From: Trema orientale
Taxonomy: Eukaryota; Streptophyta; Magnoliopsida; Rosales; Cannabaceae
Assembly: GCA_002914845.1 (NCBI GenBank)
Contig: JXTC01000027.1
Span: 887,256-951,255 of the forward strand
Reading direction: 5' to 3'
DNA length: 64,000 nucleotides
The position numbers were made by a program, and so were the translations under genes. The notes under the pieces are model-generated. The model was not told the DNA's origin. It saw nothing but the letters and a program-made list of their open reading frames with translations, and did not search any database. Below, in pieces: positions 1-12,470 of this stretch. Within the stretch, counting starts at the first letter, position 1. Every line of letters begins with the position of its first letter.

Positions 1-2160
1 GAGGTACTATATATAATTGAGATTATATAGGACTGGACCAGATAAATTTGAATATTCGATAACATCCGTTATAGAACAGAATACTCAAATTTATTAACTA
101 ATGATCATATATGGAATAATCTTAATCCTGAGTAATTAATAGACTCCTGTTTATATTTTTATGTCTCTTGATGTATTCGGTAACGTCTCGATTTACACTG
201 GACCAAATCCTTATATGTTGGAGGCATGAGACTATAGATAGCGGGGAATATTAATTAACAATATGGAATCCATTCCTTCCTAACGGAAGTTAGAGAAATG
301 ATTCCCTTGAGTAATGATTTGGTACTTGAACGATAGAGCGCTCAATTTATGATTCGATCATGAATTTGTTGTTCATTAGAAAATCATGGGAACTTAAGGA
401 TAAAGAAGTAAATAGAGAGGATAACGGATGACAAATCAAACTCTATTCACGAATCATTTATGGAGGATTGATCTATATGTAATGATCAAGTGGACAAACT
501 TTATGATTGCTTTGAGTAATTTATACTGTAACTTTTAAGAGTGCAGTTTCAGTTTTTTAGTGGAATAATACTGGAACTAATAAATTCGATAATTTAGTTA
601 AAGAGTTTAATTAATTATCAAATTTATTGGAGCTTGAAATTACAAGTCCAAGGTCCCCGAACCACCTCTGTTAACACTGTATTGAACATGTTACATAGTC
701 ACTTTCTTATTCTAATAATTAATTTAGAATTATTGAATTCTAATTAATTATGTCACACTAAAGTTATTGTTACACATTTAATTGTTTTATGTGTCACATT
801 ATAATAAATAATAAATGTTATTATATTTTATCTATTTTAAATAATAGGATTATTTAAATGAGGTAATAAACAGTGTATATAACTGCACATAACTAGGCGT
901 GTAACACAGAGATTTTTTTCTCTGTGTTACACGCATACAATCATAAAAATAATGAGATTATTTTATGTTGATTTTATTTGGGAAATCATGATTTACAAAT
1001 TATGTTAATTCTATTATTTAATAATTTGATTATTAAGCATATTTGGTTAAAACAAAATAGGAAATTTTTTAATAGTTTTTTGAGACAACTCCTACACGTT
1101 ACTTATGAGATAAGGATGGAAAATTTATTCTCCTATGCGTGTACAACTCAAAAAATTAAGAGTATTTTGTTTCCAAATTTAAAATATATGGAATTAACTA
1201 TTTGTAATTAAAATAAGATGATGGGGATATATTTCACTTTAAAAAGGAAAAATATTGCACCTTAAAATATGTCTTATGCGTGTAAACCCTATGATGGGTG
1301 AAAGGGATTTTTCCTATTTAAGTGTTATGATTTACATGGTTTTAAATAGTTTAAAACTTAAATGGAAATATTTTTTCCTACACGTTAAAAATTTTTTCAA
1401 CAGGAGAAAATTCTACTAACCCCTTTGCCGTGTATTGAATTCTTTTTTAAGGAAAAAATTATTTTTTCTATTTGAAAATATATGGTAATTAATATTAGAT
1501 TAATTGGCCAAATTTTATCAAATTAAAATGGGATTCTATGCGTGTAAATGGAAGAGAAAAAGAAGGAAATTTTTTAAGTGCATTTACACGTTTAAAACAT
1601 TGCCTGAGACTTAATTTGGATGACCCTTTTTAACGTAAAAAAATTTCCTCAGGCAAGGAAGAGAGATTATTTTTAACGTGTAAAGTTTTTCCCTTACCTC
1701 TAGTCTCCATCCTCTTGCTATCTCATGTGTTGAGAATTATAGCAAGATTTTCTCAAGAAAACTGTGTGATAGAAACAATAGGATTGTGACTATAAGGAGC
1801 CCACTCTCCTGTTCATTGGTGTCGAGGCTAGGTGAGGAAGATCGTGGTTTCATAGCCGTTGAAAGAGANTTTATTCTGTGTATTAAAATAACAAAACTAT
1901 ATCGATTCCTAAACTCTGATATGGGTGTAAAATTTTGAATATTACACCCACCACCTTCCGCTGCACCATGTGATGGTTACCTTCAATATACTTTCAATTA
2001 GGAATGAAGAATTATGTGGCATATGGTATGGATCCACGACTGATGAAAACTACCCCGGTTACCGACAGTGACTAGGCAAGTTTAATGGACAAAATGAAAA
2101 GTATTTCAAGTTACACATCAACACTAGGCTCAAGAATAGTTTCTTAGGAATCTAAAAGGT
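1..2160. repeat. Unassigned repeat-like DNA, possibly an old LTR
   Basis: No gene is visible; the 77-codon frame at 978-1211 has no recognisable motif. The words cgtgta and tacacg recur many times between 890 and 1680. The stretch around 1940-1975 (ends in acaccc, then ttccgctgc) resembles the 3' edge of some copia-type LTRs. No primer-binding site follows, so this is a weak inference. A single N lies at 1869. Confidence 0.25.
897..934. repeat. Perfect 16-bp hairpin
   Basis: The arms at 897-912 and 919-934 are exact reverse complements (gcgtgtaacacagaga and its mirror) around a loop of six T. No coding sequence is next to it. Confidence 0.9.
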
Positions 2161-2164
2161 AAGT

Positions 2165-2996
2165 TAACTTTATGCTCTATATAGAGAAAAACTATCCTTA
2201 GAGCAAGCTTTGTTCAGATTTGTGAAACCTATGTACGTTTGGTATTTGCCTATTGGTTTCTTGATTAGGACTAGATTTGATAACCAGCTCAGGTAGAAGG
2301 ATTCTCATATAAAACTGATCTTCTCTAGATTCTCAAACTTTCCTCGAGGGCGACATACTTTTCTGAGTCAAGAGCTCTCCGCTTTTGTCAGATGGGTTCG
2401 AAGTCTGGATCAATGTTAAGCCTGTGGTAAATGACATTTGGGTCGATCCTCAACATGTCTAAGTGGTTCTATCTCACAGCTCTTTCCTAAGGTTCTTTCC
2501 AACCTTTAGTGTCTTGGACAGTTCCTGCTTATCCATAGGAAATTCTGTGAGCTCTTCGATAGATTCGTTTTCCTTTTGCTCGTCAGTCACATGAGAATTC
2601 AAGTCTTCATCAACCGGCCCCAAACTGCTCGCGTGCCTGGACCTTCTTGATATTTTTCTCTGTAGTCTTAATGGACTGAGTGTAGTATTCACGAGCTTCT
2701 TGGTATTCGCCTCGTAAAACTCATGCTCCCTTCAGAGTCGGGAACTTCATTGCTAAGTGGTGGATTGAGGTAATAGGTTTTAATTCTCAGAGAAAAAGTC
2801 TTTTGAGAACTGCGTTAAAGGCTGTTGGACAGTCCACCACTAGGAAATTCACCATGATTGTTGTTTGCCAGTGCCGTGCACCTACAGTAAGAGCGAGCTG
2901 AATCATCCCGAGGGCAGAATGTTATCCCCTGTGAATCCATAGAGTTTTACAGTCGTGGGCTTCAAGTGTTAAACACCGAGCCCCTTCTTCTCTAGG
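2165..2996 (-). pseudogene. Ty3/gypsy polyprotein remnant: end of protease to start of RT
   Basis: Reading the minus strand from 2996 down gives, across several frameshifts and stops, the typical gypsy order. First comes the C-terminal part of the aspartic protease (a GFTGD-like motif, then MVNFLVVDCPTAFNAVL). Next is the linker with KTLKVGKNL (open from 2692 to 2474). Last is the start of reverse transcriptase, ending in FTNLNKACSKDSF, which matches the family's FTDLNKACPKDSF. Homology stops near 2165, before the catalytic RT motifs. It continues the 5588-6150 fragment on the far side of the solo LTR. It is dead as a coding sequence. Confidence 0.8.
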
Positions 2997-5587
2997 TGTA
3001 AAAACCTATTTCTAGAAGGAGCAAAAGAGTCATTTTTGACTTAATGACTAACTTGTAAATAAGTATTTTTGGATTATTATAATTAAATATCCAAAATTTT
3101 TGCATAAAAGCCCCCCACTTCTTTATCTTCTTCACTTAAGATATTGAGAAAGGGAGAGAGAGAAAGGAACTGAGCTCTGCTACTGCCATATGAAGCCACC
3201 ACCGGCCAGACACACCAGTCCGTGAGGATCATTGGCCTTTGACAATCAAACGTCACCTGCCACCGTAGAGAACCACTGCTCGTAGCCAGAGATCGGTGGC
3301 CACAAACATTCTGGCCACTGTGAACCATTTTGGCTATCGGATCTTCGTCGAACCTCCTTTCACGACACTACTGGTACTGTTGGATTCGTCTCGTCGTCTT
3401 CGTCATTTCTCGACCAGTCTTGGCCGTTAACTCGCCACCCATAAGATTTTTACCGTTCGGGTCGTTTTACCAAAGTTTATAAAAAGTGATATTTTAATAA
3501 TTATTTCATTAGATAATTATTTTACCCGAGGTAAATTATATGAAGTGAAAGAGGGTTAAATCATGAATAATTAAAACTGGTAGAAGTAAAAATGATATCT
3601 GTAAGCAGGTTAATTTTCAAATTAAAAAATGTGGTATTTTTCTAATTTAGAACAAAAAGTGGTATTGTTACAAACTAAAACAGATTGGAAATCTGTTACT
3701 ATTGAGAATGGGCTTTGGGTTAAAATTTGAAAAGTATTATTTTTCAAAATATTTATGCAAAAATGATGATTTTACAAATAATTAGCAAAGTTGATAATTT
3801 TTCAAATATTTTCTAAAGTAATATTTTCTTAAGAAGTTCTATGAAAATGATACTTTCAAAAATATTTTTAGAAAAGTAGTATTTTTGTAAATATTCAGCA
3901 AAGATGATATTTTTCTAAATATTTTGGAGAAAGTGGACATTTTTGAAATTAATTCCAAAAAGAGACTTTTTATAATCCTTGGATTTAAAGCCTGTTTAAG
4001 GTTCGGGATCTTGAAATTGAATTCTGATTTCGAATTTGGATTTAGGGAGGTCGAGAAACGAGTTTGATATATAATATCGTTATATTTCGAAGTGGCACAA
4101 ATTCTGAGGCTCGTGAATAATGTTCTTTTATGTATCACAGGGTGGGTCCCATCCCAAGACCCATTTTTGACAAATTATATGTCTAATCTAGTATTTTTGG
4201 GTGCTCTGAATTCAATGGTGACCTCCATTTCTCAATCCGAGGCTTTGTCGAGAAAACCGCTTTCTCAAGTATGCATACCGGGATTCCGAAACAACCATTC
4301 GAGCACTCAAGTGACTATCAGGAGTTTTCTTCGAGCATTGTTAACTTGGTATAGGCGCTATATTGAGGTAGAGGTTTAATTACCTGGTTTTATACTTGTT
4401 TTTTTATTTATAATTACATTATAATTGATTTATGAAAAATCGTGAGTTTGTGCGATGGTTTAATAAATTGTGGAAACACATTAGATTTTACAGGGATTGG
4501 ACTGTGTATGATTTTATATACATATTTTTTTAAGATTATGATATGAGATAATACAGCGGAGAGTTGCCCATGTTACAGTAGATCCATGAATAATGCCAAG
4601 CAGGTTTTTAAAGTATCGTTTAATTATATTTTGTATAGTTATTATACATGTTGTACATATTATAGGATCACACACTTGAGTTCTATTATTGCATCATGGT
4701 AGTTTAGTTCGCTAGCGAGTTACTGTAGTACTAGGTGAAAGACCTAAGCCCCTGCACATGTTTTTAGCTGACACACCTTTAGGTAGTATCAGGATGCTAT
4801 GTATCTCTAGTAAGGGGTATTACATGGCCGTGATGGGAGGATGAGAGCTCGCTCATTTACATTGGTTGATATATGATATATACAATCATGTGTTTCTAGT
4901 TTTAGTTTTGAATATGTAATTATTCTATATACCAGATATTTTATAAACTTAGTTTATAAATGGATTTTGGAAAAGGTATTAACCATATAAGTTTAATAAA
5001 AATTGCATCCACTCAAAAAGGTAATTAAATTTCTACTGAGTATGTGAATGCTCACCCCCCTACTTCTCCCACTTTCAGGTGTTTGACTATTTGAGGTAGT
5101 CGTCTTGATGGATAGACAAGATGTGCAGCTTGTGTATGTAGTTATACTCTTAATCTCTGGTGAGTGTTCATACTCTGTTATCTTTCTTTCTTTGTTCAAT
5201 TATATAGCCAAGATTAGTAAATCTATTAAGTGGATGCATGAGGATGATTTCATTGTTAATTTGAGAACTTGAAAATACAAATAATTTAATATAAATTATT
5301 TTAAATTTTGGATTAAGGTTTTCAATTGAACTCTATTTACCAAAATCCATGAATTATTTATAAGTTACCAAATGCATTAATCACAAGCTTTCTTAAACTT
5401 TAATGGGTATTTTATTAAGTAATTGAAACTAATAAGAGTTTTAATGGTTGTAGAATTTATAATCATTTAATGACCAAAACGAAATTATGTACTACCTAAT
5501 TTCCCTTAAATTTTGTAAAACTAATAATTATTTATTCTTTCATTTAAAATTACTAAAAGTCACGGCTTTGGATTTCCGGTCATGACA
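2997..5587. mobile_element. Solo LTR (2,591 bp) inserted in the gypsy remnant
   Basis: The segment starts TGTAAAAACC and ends GGTCATGACA, so it has TG...CA termini. It is flanked by ctagg (2992-2996) and ttagg (5588-5592), an imperfect 5-bp target duplication. Removing it brings the two halves of the gypsy protease back into one reading frame. No gag or pol is seen inside, so it is a solo LTR left by recombination. Its length and end sequence suggest a Ty3/gypsy LTR (inference). Reading frames inside it (for example 3839-4138, 4092-4379) show no protein motif. Positions 3600-3950 hold a degenerate repeat of about 36 bp with the core tattttctaaat. Confidence 0.75.
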
Positions 5588-6150
5588 TTAGGACACTTAG
5601 ATATAAAATATCCATTGAGCTCCCATTATCTACAAGAGTTCGATAGATAAGCATATTGCCAATCTGTACTATAACGGCCTGGGGGTCGTTATATGAATAG
5701 TGCTCTTTGCGAGCATCTTCTTTCGTAAAGGTGATCAGCTTGTTTTTTCTATGAAAGCTTTTTATGAGACGGTCTTCGAGGTGGATGTTGGTCAGAGGAG
5801 CTTCTTACGCTTCTTTAGCATACTTTTTCTTGCTCGACCTAGAATCTTCTCCGATATGCAGTCCTTAGAAGATAATTTGGGTGTCACCTCGATTCTCATT
5901 ATCCCTGTTACTGCGACTTGGTGAGGCTGCTCATCGATCACGATTGTCCGTTCGATCATAGTCCTTTTTTCCGTTGATAAATTTTGAGGTAACCTTACCT
6001 AATCAGTACCTTGATCTCATCCTTCAGGTCGTAACAGTCATTTGTATAATGACCATTGTGTCGATGGAATTGGCAGTACTTATTCTAATTCATCCTCGTT
6101 TCTTTGCTTTTCAACAATGATGGTGGTCATCTACTTGACAAATTTTCTTA
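5588..6150 (-). pseudogene. Ty3/gypsy gag end and protease start
   Basis: On the minus strand from about 6110 the translation gives KYCQFHRHNGHYTNDCYDL, the C..H..GH..C knuckle typical of plant gypsy gag. It continues through GLHIGEDSRSSKKKYAKEA and TFTKEDAR to VDNGSSMDIL, the family's protease active-site region. Stops and frameshifts interrupt it. It is the upstream half of the remnant continued at 2165-2996, and the solo LTR separates the two within the protease domain. Confidence 0.8.
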
Positions 6151-6298
6151 TTTTAAAAGCAATATATAATAATCTCGTTGTCATATTATGAAAAATAAAA
6201 TTTCAAATCTGTGAAATCTTTATAAGCATACAAATTACAAACTAATCAAATTTTAAATTAAAAAGGATAATTATAAAGGACATAATATATCTTGCAGT

Positions 6299-6308
6299 TA
6301 TATATATA

Positions 6309-6348
<40 letters not shown>
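6299..6348. repeat. (TA)n microsatellite
   Basis: About 50 bp of TA dinucleotides with one TT interruption. The reading frame across it (minus, 6242-6424) is low-complexity and not a gene. Confidence 0.95.
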
Positions 6349-6349
<1 letters not shown>

Positions 6350-6352
<3 letters not shown>

Positions 6353-7265
6353 CTTGACTAGCCTATAGAGTTGGAATTTTGGAAACAAGGAGAATTTTTT
6401 TCTATCCCATTTTCCCCCTCTCAATTTTAGTTTAGAAAAATTGTATAGAAAATAAAAGTTAAAAATTAAGTGAGTTTGGAAAAAAAAAAAAAAAGTGACG
6501 ATTCATATTATATACAGGGATAAAATTAGAAATAAAAATCTCAATAGAGTCAAAGTAGAATAAAATCTTATATTGTATTGTGAAATGAAAAAAAAATTAA
6601 AAGGACAATGGCAATAATATCTCACATACTAAAATAGGTATAAAACTATAAATAAAATCTCAATGGGGCCCAAAGTAGAAAATAAAATCTTAATTAATAG
6701 TACTAAATGAAAAAAAAAATATTAGTGGGACAATGGGTCTCACTTGTCTTTATTCTTCTCAAATTTTTAGAATTTTGACTCTTATCCTAATATCTTTTAA
6801 ATATTCAATTTTATCCTCATTTTTCACCTTTGAATTATGAACAATTCAATATTGCTTGCCCCTCATATTCTCCCCTACTAAATATTTTAAACTTTTAAAA
6901 TTTACTGATGCTACTTTCAAATATTTAATTTTTCCTAAATATTTCATGAATAATTTTTCTTTGCATCTCATTTTAAATTGTTTTCTAATCCTATGTTAAT
7001 ATTATGTATTTCAAAACGAATTATAGATATTCATGAATTATAATACGTAACTACAAGTTCATTTGAAGAAATCGAAGAAAAATATTTAAAGAACAAAAAC
7101 AATGAAAAGAATAAAGTAACTTTGGCTCAAAGAAATTTCTTACCCTAATAAACTTTCTGGCTACATTACTAGCAACAATATTCCTTGAACGTTGGATAAA
7201 ATTAAATAGAAGAATATATATTTAAAAAAAACTAATTAAGTATACAAACATGACTGATCTGAGAT
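6350..7265. other. AT-rich intergenic DNA, no gene seen
   Basis: No coding region or clear element was found. Two related stretches near 6520-6580 and 6640-6720 share taaaattagaaataaaa and tcaatgggg-like words, so a short diverged duplication is likely. Confidence 0.5.
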
Positions 7266-7269
7266 AAAC

Positions 7270-7800
7270 TCAACATTAATTAAGATGAGTGACAATCACA
7301 ATAGATTCTAGATACAATAGGTTTTGCACCTTGCCCATAAGATCTTTCAAGTAATATTAATTGAGGGGCTAAATACATATGTGCCACACCTGAACTCCAA
7401 TTTTGTGCTTGGACTTTCATCTGTATCATTACTCTGAAGTTTATCTTCATGGGAGTCTCATATTGACCATTTTGAGTTCTTCTAATACCATTTTCAATCA
7501 CAATAACTCACATATTCCTTGAGCTACTACCCTAAACTCAGCTTCAGTACTAATTCTAGTAATAACAAACTGTTTTTTAGTCCTCTAAGTCACCAGATTC
7601 TCCTATACGAAAGTGCAATACCCTGACGTAGATTTTCTACTATCTATAGCACCAGCCCAATCTGTATCAGTAAAAGCTTCTATACTTCTTTCCGAGTTTT
7701 TCTTGAAAAATAGTCCCCTGCCTGCAATTCCTTTCAAATATTTCAATATTCAATAGACAACTTCCAAATACACCTCACATGGTGAGTGCATAAACTGGTA
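7270..7800 (-). pseudogene. Ty1/copia RNase H remnant
   Basis: The minus strand from about 7795 reads FMHSPCEVYLEVVY, then GLFFKKNSERSIEAFTDTDW, AGAIDSRKSTSGYCTF and STEAEFRVVAQGICE. These are the hallmark blocks of copia RNase H (usual forms YTDADWAG, STSGYC, SSAEAEY). Several in-frame stops and one frameshift kill it. No LTR or other pol domain was found next to it, so it is an isolated scrap. Confidence 0.8.
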
Positions 7801-8495
7801 TAGAACTTAAAAAAATAAAAATTAGAAACTTAAACAAATCAAGGACAATAAATGTAAATTATAAAGATGAAACTTAAGACATTAACAAAAAATGAAAGTT
7901 GAAATTCTGGTACAAGTACATTTAATCCTTATACGATACATCAGAAATTGTTCCACCCAAGAAAAATGAACCAAAAAAAGCCAACATAAGCAAACAAAAA
8001 ATGGCCAACATAAGCAAACATAAAGAAAAGATTCTACTGAAAAGCCCGTGTGCATCACCAATGCTTATATTTAAAAAACCTAACACAAATAAAGCTCCAC
8101 TCTTAACTGAAAAGTGCAAATATTATTGAAATATACAAGTATATATAGCCGACAACATTTTCTAGCCAAACACATCTCCGTGTCAATAGCTAATTATATT
8201 TCTCCTTCGAGAAAATGAAGCGTGATTTACTAGCTATTACAAACCCATGGTAATACATACCACAGTTTCTCAAGATGAGATCTTCAAATACCTGTAATAA
8301 GAGATAACACGTTAATCTAATATGTTCAATAGCTTAAAATTTCTCAAAAATGAGCCCTTATTTAATTTATTATAATTAGCTGCATAACTTTATCTATTAA
8401 CACGGTCCATTATCGTTATTTAGAATTTCGAATGAAGTAAAACATTCATGATAAAGTTACTCCAAAGTGGCTGTCACTATTACTACTACCACTAC

Positions 8496-8539
<44 letters not shown>

Positions 8540-8865
8540 GTTATTATTATTATTATTATTATTATGTACACATATATGCAAGCATGATGTACATTACAAA
8601 CAAGAGGAGTCCTAGTTAAGATTACTCTGTTTTGCGCTATTTTATTTCACTACTTGACAAGTAAGGCAAATATTGAAAAAATAATGAATTTAGCATTTCT
8701 CATTTGACAAAAAATATATTAGATAAATGAATATATATATATATATATATAGATATAATTAGAGTTATGTAATACGTCAGTTAAGCATAATTATTTACAC
8801 ATTGTATTACAGAGAAAAAGCACAAACAAGAACAAACATATATGATTGCAAAATAACTAACCCAT
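7800..8865. other. Intergenic DNA downstream of the RLP, no gene seen
   Basis: The sequence is AT-rich without a recognisable gene. It holds the trinucleotide microsatellite listed separately and a (TA)n run at about 8732-8751. Confidence 0.5.
8496..8565. repeat. (AAT)n next to (TTA)n, a palindromic microsatellite
   Basis: About 44 bp of AAT repeats, one G at 8540, then about 25 bp of TTA repeats. The two halves are reverse complements, so the locus can fold into a long AT hairpin. Confidence 0.95.
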
Positions 8866-11795
8866 CTAGTTCCGAAGGCATCTCTTCAATCTCGAAGTTC
8901 TTATGCTAATCATCACGTAAAGCCAATCTCCCAAGTAATTCAAGAAGCGGAAATAAGCAAGTCTGCAGTTAGAGTTGAGAAACAGAGCTCCACAAACTCC
9001 AAGAAATCCAAGAGCAAATCCAACTCCAAGTCCATGTAAAACCATGACATGTCAAACCATTTTGTACTATTTTCAACACAGTTTTCTTCGTCATCAAGTT
9101 TCTTGGACATTCCACGTCCGGGGCATGCTGTAAAAAGAGGAGGCCCACAAAGTCCATTATTTCCAACATATGAAGAAGCATTGAAGCTTTGCAATTGAGT
9201 GCCCATGGGGATCCTTCCTCACAAGTAATCACATGATAGGTCTAAGTATGCTAGAGAAGAGATTTTTGCTAGGCCCATGGGAAGATTACCAGAAAGATGA
9301 TTGTGTGACAAGTCTAGTGATTCTAGTCTACTCAAGTTCCCAACCTTCTCAGGGATGGCTCCATCAAGATTTGTCAATTCCTTAGGAATCTCACCAATCA
9401 ATCTATTACTTGAAAGATCCATCACTCGCAATAGTCCAAGAATCTCTTGGTATTCATACTCTTTTCCTTTCCACATAACCATTGCCTTATAACCATAGCT
9501 GCTACTCGAACGAACATTTCCAACAAAATATACAGACGATAATGGATAAAATGGTTCATCTCCTACTTTGTCAACCATGTAGGTGAAATTGTTGATACAT
9601 GACCGGATAACACCAGATAAATTATTCTGAGAAATGTCCAATATCATAATAAAATGAAGATGACATAGATTGAATGGTATTGTCCCTTGGAATTTATTAG
9701 ATTTAAGTTGAAGGACAGCCAAACTTGTTAGTCTTTCCCCAATCCACATCGGTATCGATCCTTCCAAGTTATTCACTCCAACTTCTAGATGTTCCAGTTG
9801 AGTGCAATTCTTCAAGGATGTGGGAAGTTTTCCAGAGAAGTTATTATGCCCCAACTTCAGTGCACTAATTTGATATAGTGAAGCCATTGATCTTGGAATC
9901 ATTCCAGACAAGTTATTGTTATCCAAATTGAGAACTCTCAAGTTATTGAGATGAAACCAACAATCAGGAAGGCTACCAAATAACAGGTTGTTAGAAAGAT
10001 CAAGAATCATTGTTGGCCCATCTCGTGTAGTACAAAAGAGATGCCCAAATCTTGCGAGGTTATTACTGGAGAGATTCAACATAGTTGCATTGAAAAGGGA
10101 AAGTGGATCAATAGAGCCATGGAACTGGTTGGAGCTTAAATCAACGGAAGGAAAATTATTAGACTGCAGTGGAAAGTTTGGCAAGGTGCTGTTGATAAAG
10201 TTGAAAGAGAGGTCCAAATAATATAATTTGGAAGTGAGATTGAAAAACCAGTTAGGGATAGGAGTGGAAATCCCAGAACTAGATAAATCAAGATATGAAA
10301 TATTGGACTGGGTTTGAAGCCAAGAAGGGAACTGGGGACCTAATATGCAAGATCCCAAATTAAGTTCCTGTAGTTGGAAAGGAGGAACCCAGTTGAACGC
10401 CATTTTCAATGATAAATTGGAGTTCGAAGATAAGTCGAGGTGCCTCAGTTTGGAGAGTTTCTCAAAGTGTGGTTCAGAGATGACTCCTGTGAAGGAGTTC
10501 ATGGAAGCATCAAGGACCTCGAGATTAGAGAGCTTGCCAATACTTTCTGGTAAAGTACCATTTAACTTATTGTAAGACACATCGAACTCTCTCAAGTATG
10601 ACATCTTCGAAATAGTATCAGGTAATGGTCCTATTACTTTGTTTCCTGCGACACGGAGCACTCTCAGAGAGTTGGAGAAGTTTGCCACATCCAAAAAAGA
10701 TCCCCCGAGTTTGTTATACCTCAAATCCAAAATTTCCAAAGAATCGTTTGAGCAGCCACTAAGGCTTTCCAAGTAATCATGGAGTGACCCGTTGAAACTA
10801 TTCGAAGACAGATCTAATTGTTGTAGGTTGCAAAGAATATTCCTCATGGATTTCGGCACCTCCCCTTCAAATCCATTGAACGACAAGTCCATGAGCCTAA
10901 GAGATTTCAGATTTTCAAAAGAATTTGGAAGAGGACCTCCTATGTAGTAATTGCCGATTATGCCGAGGTCAACAAGATTATCGCTCAAATTAAGCAAGCG
11001 AGAAAATGTTGCAGACTCTAATGCACAGGTAATGACCTCAAGAGTTGTGAGAGAATTGGAAGAATTTATATGAGAAAGAGACGAAGCTTCTAGTAACTGA
11101 GGAAATTCACAATAATATAACGTTAAGGTTGACAAGGAGGGAGCTGCTTTAAATGACCGAAACCAGTCCGTGGCTTCGGCGAAATTGGTATGACTCAATC
11201 CAAAGAATCTCAGATGAGGGAGATGAGAAAGCCACGTGAAACTTTTAGTGGTCTTGTTACTAAAGTCGCCACGAAGATCAAGAACACGCAACTCGGTGAG
11301 ATTCCCAAGCTCGGAAGGAATATTTCCAACGAGAGGATTCTCTGAAAAGTTGAGATATCTGAGTCTTGTGAAAGCACCTATAAATTTTGGGATTTCAGTA
11401 AAACCATTGTAACTAAGATCCAAGTATTCCAAATATTGGAGCTCAACCAAGGAGGGACCAATTTGACCGCCTATAGTGTACCAGCTAAAACCATCCTCGT
11501 CGTATGAAAAATTAGGAAGAAGATCAAGCATGATAATGTGATTGGTTAAGTTATCGCACCTGATTCCTCTCCATGCACAACAATCCTTGCTACCACTTGT
11601 CCAAGATGCCAACAAATTGCCAGGATCAACAAGGCCTTGTTTGAAGCCGAGAAGAGCACGTCTCTCTCTTTCTACGCACCATACTTGAGAATTTCCAATA
11701 ATCCCCTCGTCATGATCTGTGGTAGTAATAGTAGTAGTAGTACTAAGTACATGAGTGGTGACTAGCAAGAACATAAGTGTCCCAACAACTTTCAT
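8866..11795 (-). pseudogene. LRR receptor-like protein (EIX/Cf-type RLP), disrupted near the 3' end
   Basis: A single-exon cell-surface receptor of the RLP class, which in plants senses microbial or developmental ligands at the plasma membrane with a partner kinase. The frame opens at 11795 with a hydrophobic signal peptide (residues 1-18). Next is the LRR N-cap (CVERERRALLGFKQGL at about 40, then CCAWRGIRC), a long run of LxxLxLxxN repeats, and the island region (about 725-790) before the last repeats. Codon 859 (9219-9221) is TGA where the family has Ser in LSGRIP. The frame then resumes as GRIPMGTQLQSFNASSYVGN. A one-base loss near 9033 shifts the frame again. Beyond it the membrane helix (GVGFALGFLGVCGALFL) and short basic tail are intact and end at the TAG at 8866-8868. 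About 14 residues of one repeat (KELTNL to GAIPE, near 9364) are also missing. It could be an allele-specific null or carry sequencing errors. Confidence 0.9.
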
Positions 11796-12110
11796 ATTGA
11801 GAATTCAGATTGAATAAATGGATGATAATTGCAAATTAATATTCTCTATAGCTCAGATTAATCATCTCATATATATATATATATATATATAGAAAAGAAA
11901 ATTAAAGAGTTTTTCAAAAAAAAATTTTAAAAAAAAAGGTTAAAAAGATTATTGTCCTTTTAGCTTATACCAGGCTAGTCGTAAGTATAGTAATCAAATT
12001 AAAGTGGAACTCAATGGCCCATACCCGACAAGAATTTTACTTGGCAACAGTACAAACTTTTAATGAGCTACTTTTAAAAAAAATAATAAGGGAAAATGTT
12101 GTATAATCAA
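11796..12110. other. Upstream region of the RLP
   Basis: This is the presumed 5' flank of the minus-strand RLP gene. It holds a (TA)n run at about 11869-11890 that could include a TATA box, but no specific promoter element can be assigned. Confidence 0.35.
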
Positions 12111-12129
12111 TTTGTATTTCGTTATTGTT

Positions 12130-12470
12130 TTTTTTTACAAAATTCTTTGTGTTATAATAAATATTGGAAAACCTTTTTGAATTTGACTTTTTATTGCAAA
12201 AGTCCTTGTAGTTCGACTATTTTTGAAATCTAAACTTCTCATGCAAACTAAACTAGGAGAATTAATAAAAAATTATAAAATTACCCTTAGTAGATAGTAG
12301 ATTTAAGTTTATATTACGTTTTTATTTTGTGTTTGGATATATAGATTATTGTTTGGAAACTATTTTATAAATTATGAAATTATTTGAAAAATTGAAATGC
12401 TATTTAAAAACTAATATAGACAATTCTTAAATTGATTTTAAATCTAAATCTATTGTGTAGTAAGGGTAAT
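12130..12470. repeat. Dispersed repeat, copy 1 (also at 23190-23470)
   Basis: This stretch and 23190-23470 share the same order of words: aaagtcttgtaatttga-like, then aactagg, attacaaaattaccttta, agtagatttaagtttatatta, tgtgtttgga and aattcttaaa. No terminal repeats were found, so the class is unknown. Confidence 0.65.

Noticed and set aside
3839..4379. Overlapping frames on both strands (99 and 95 codons)
   Set aside because: They lie inside the solo LTR and match no protein family.
8940..9232. Two short frames as separate small genes next to the RLP
   Set aside because: They are the displaced 3' end of the RLP (one in its original frame after the stop codon, one a shadow).
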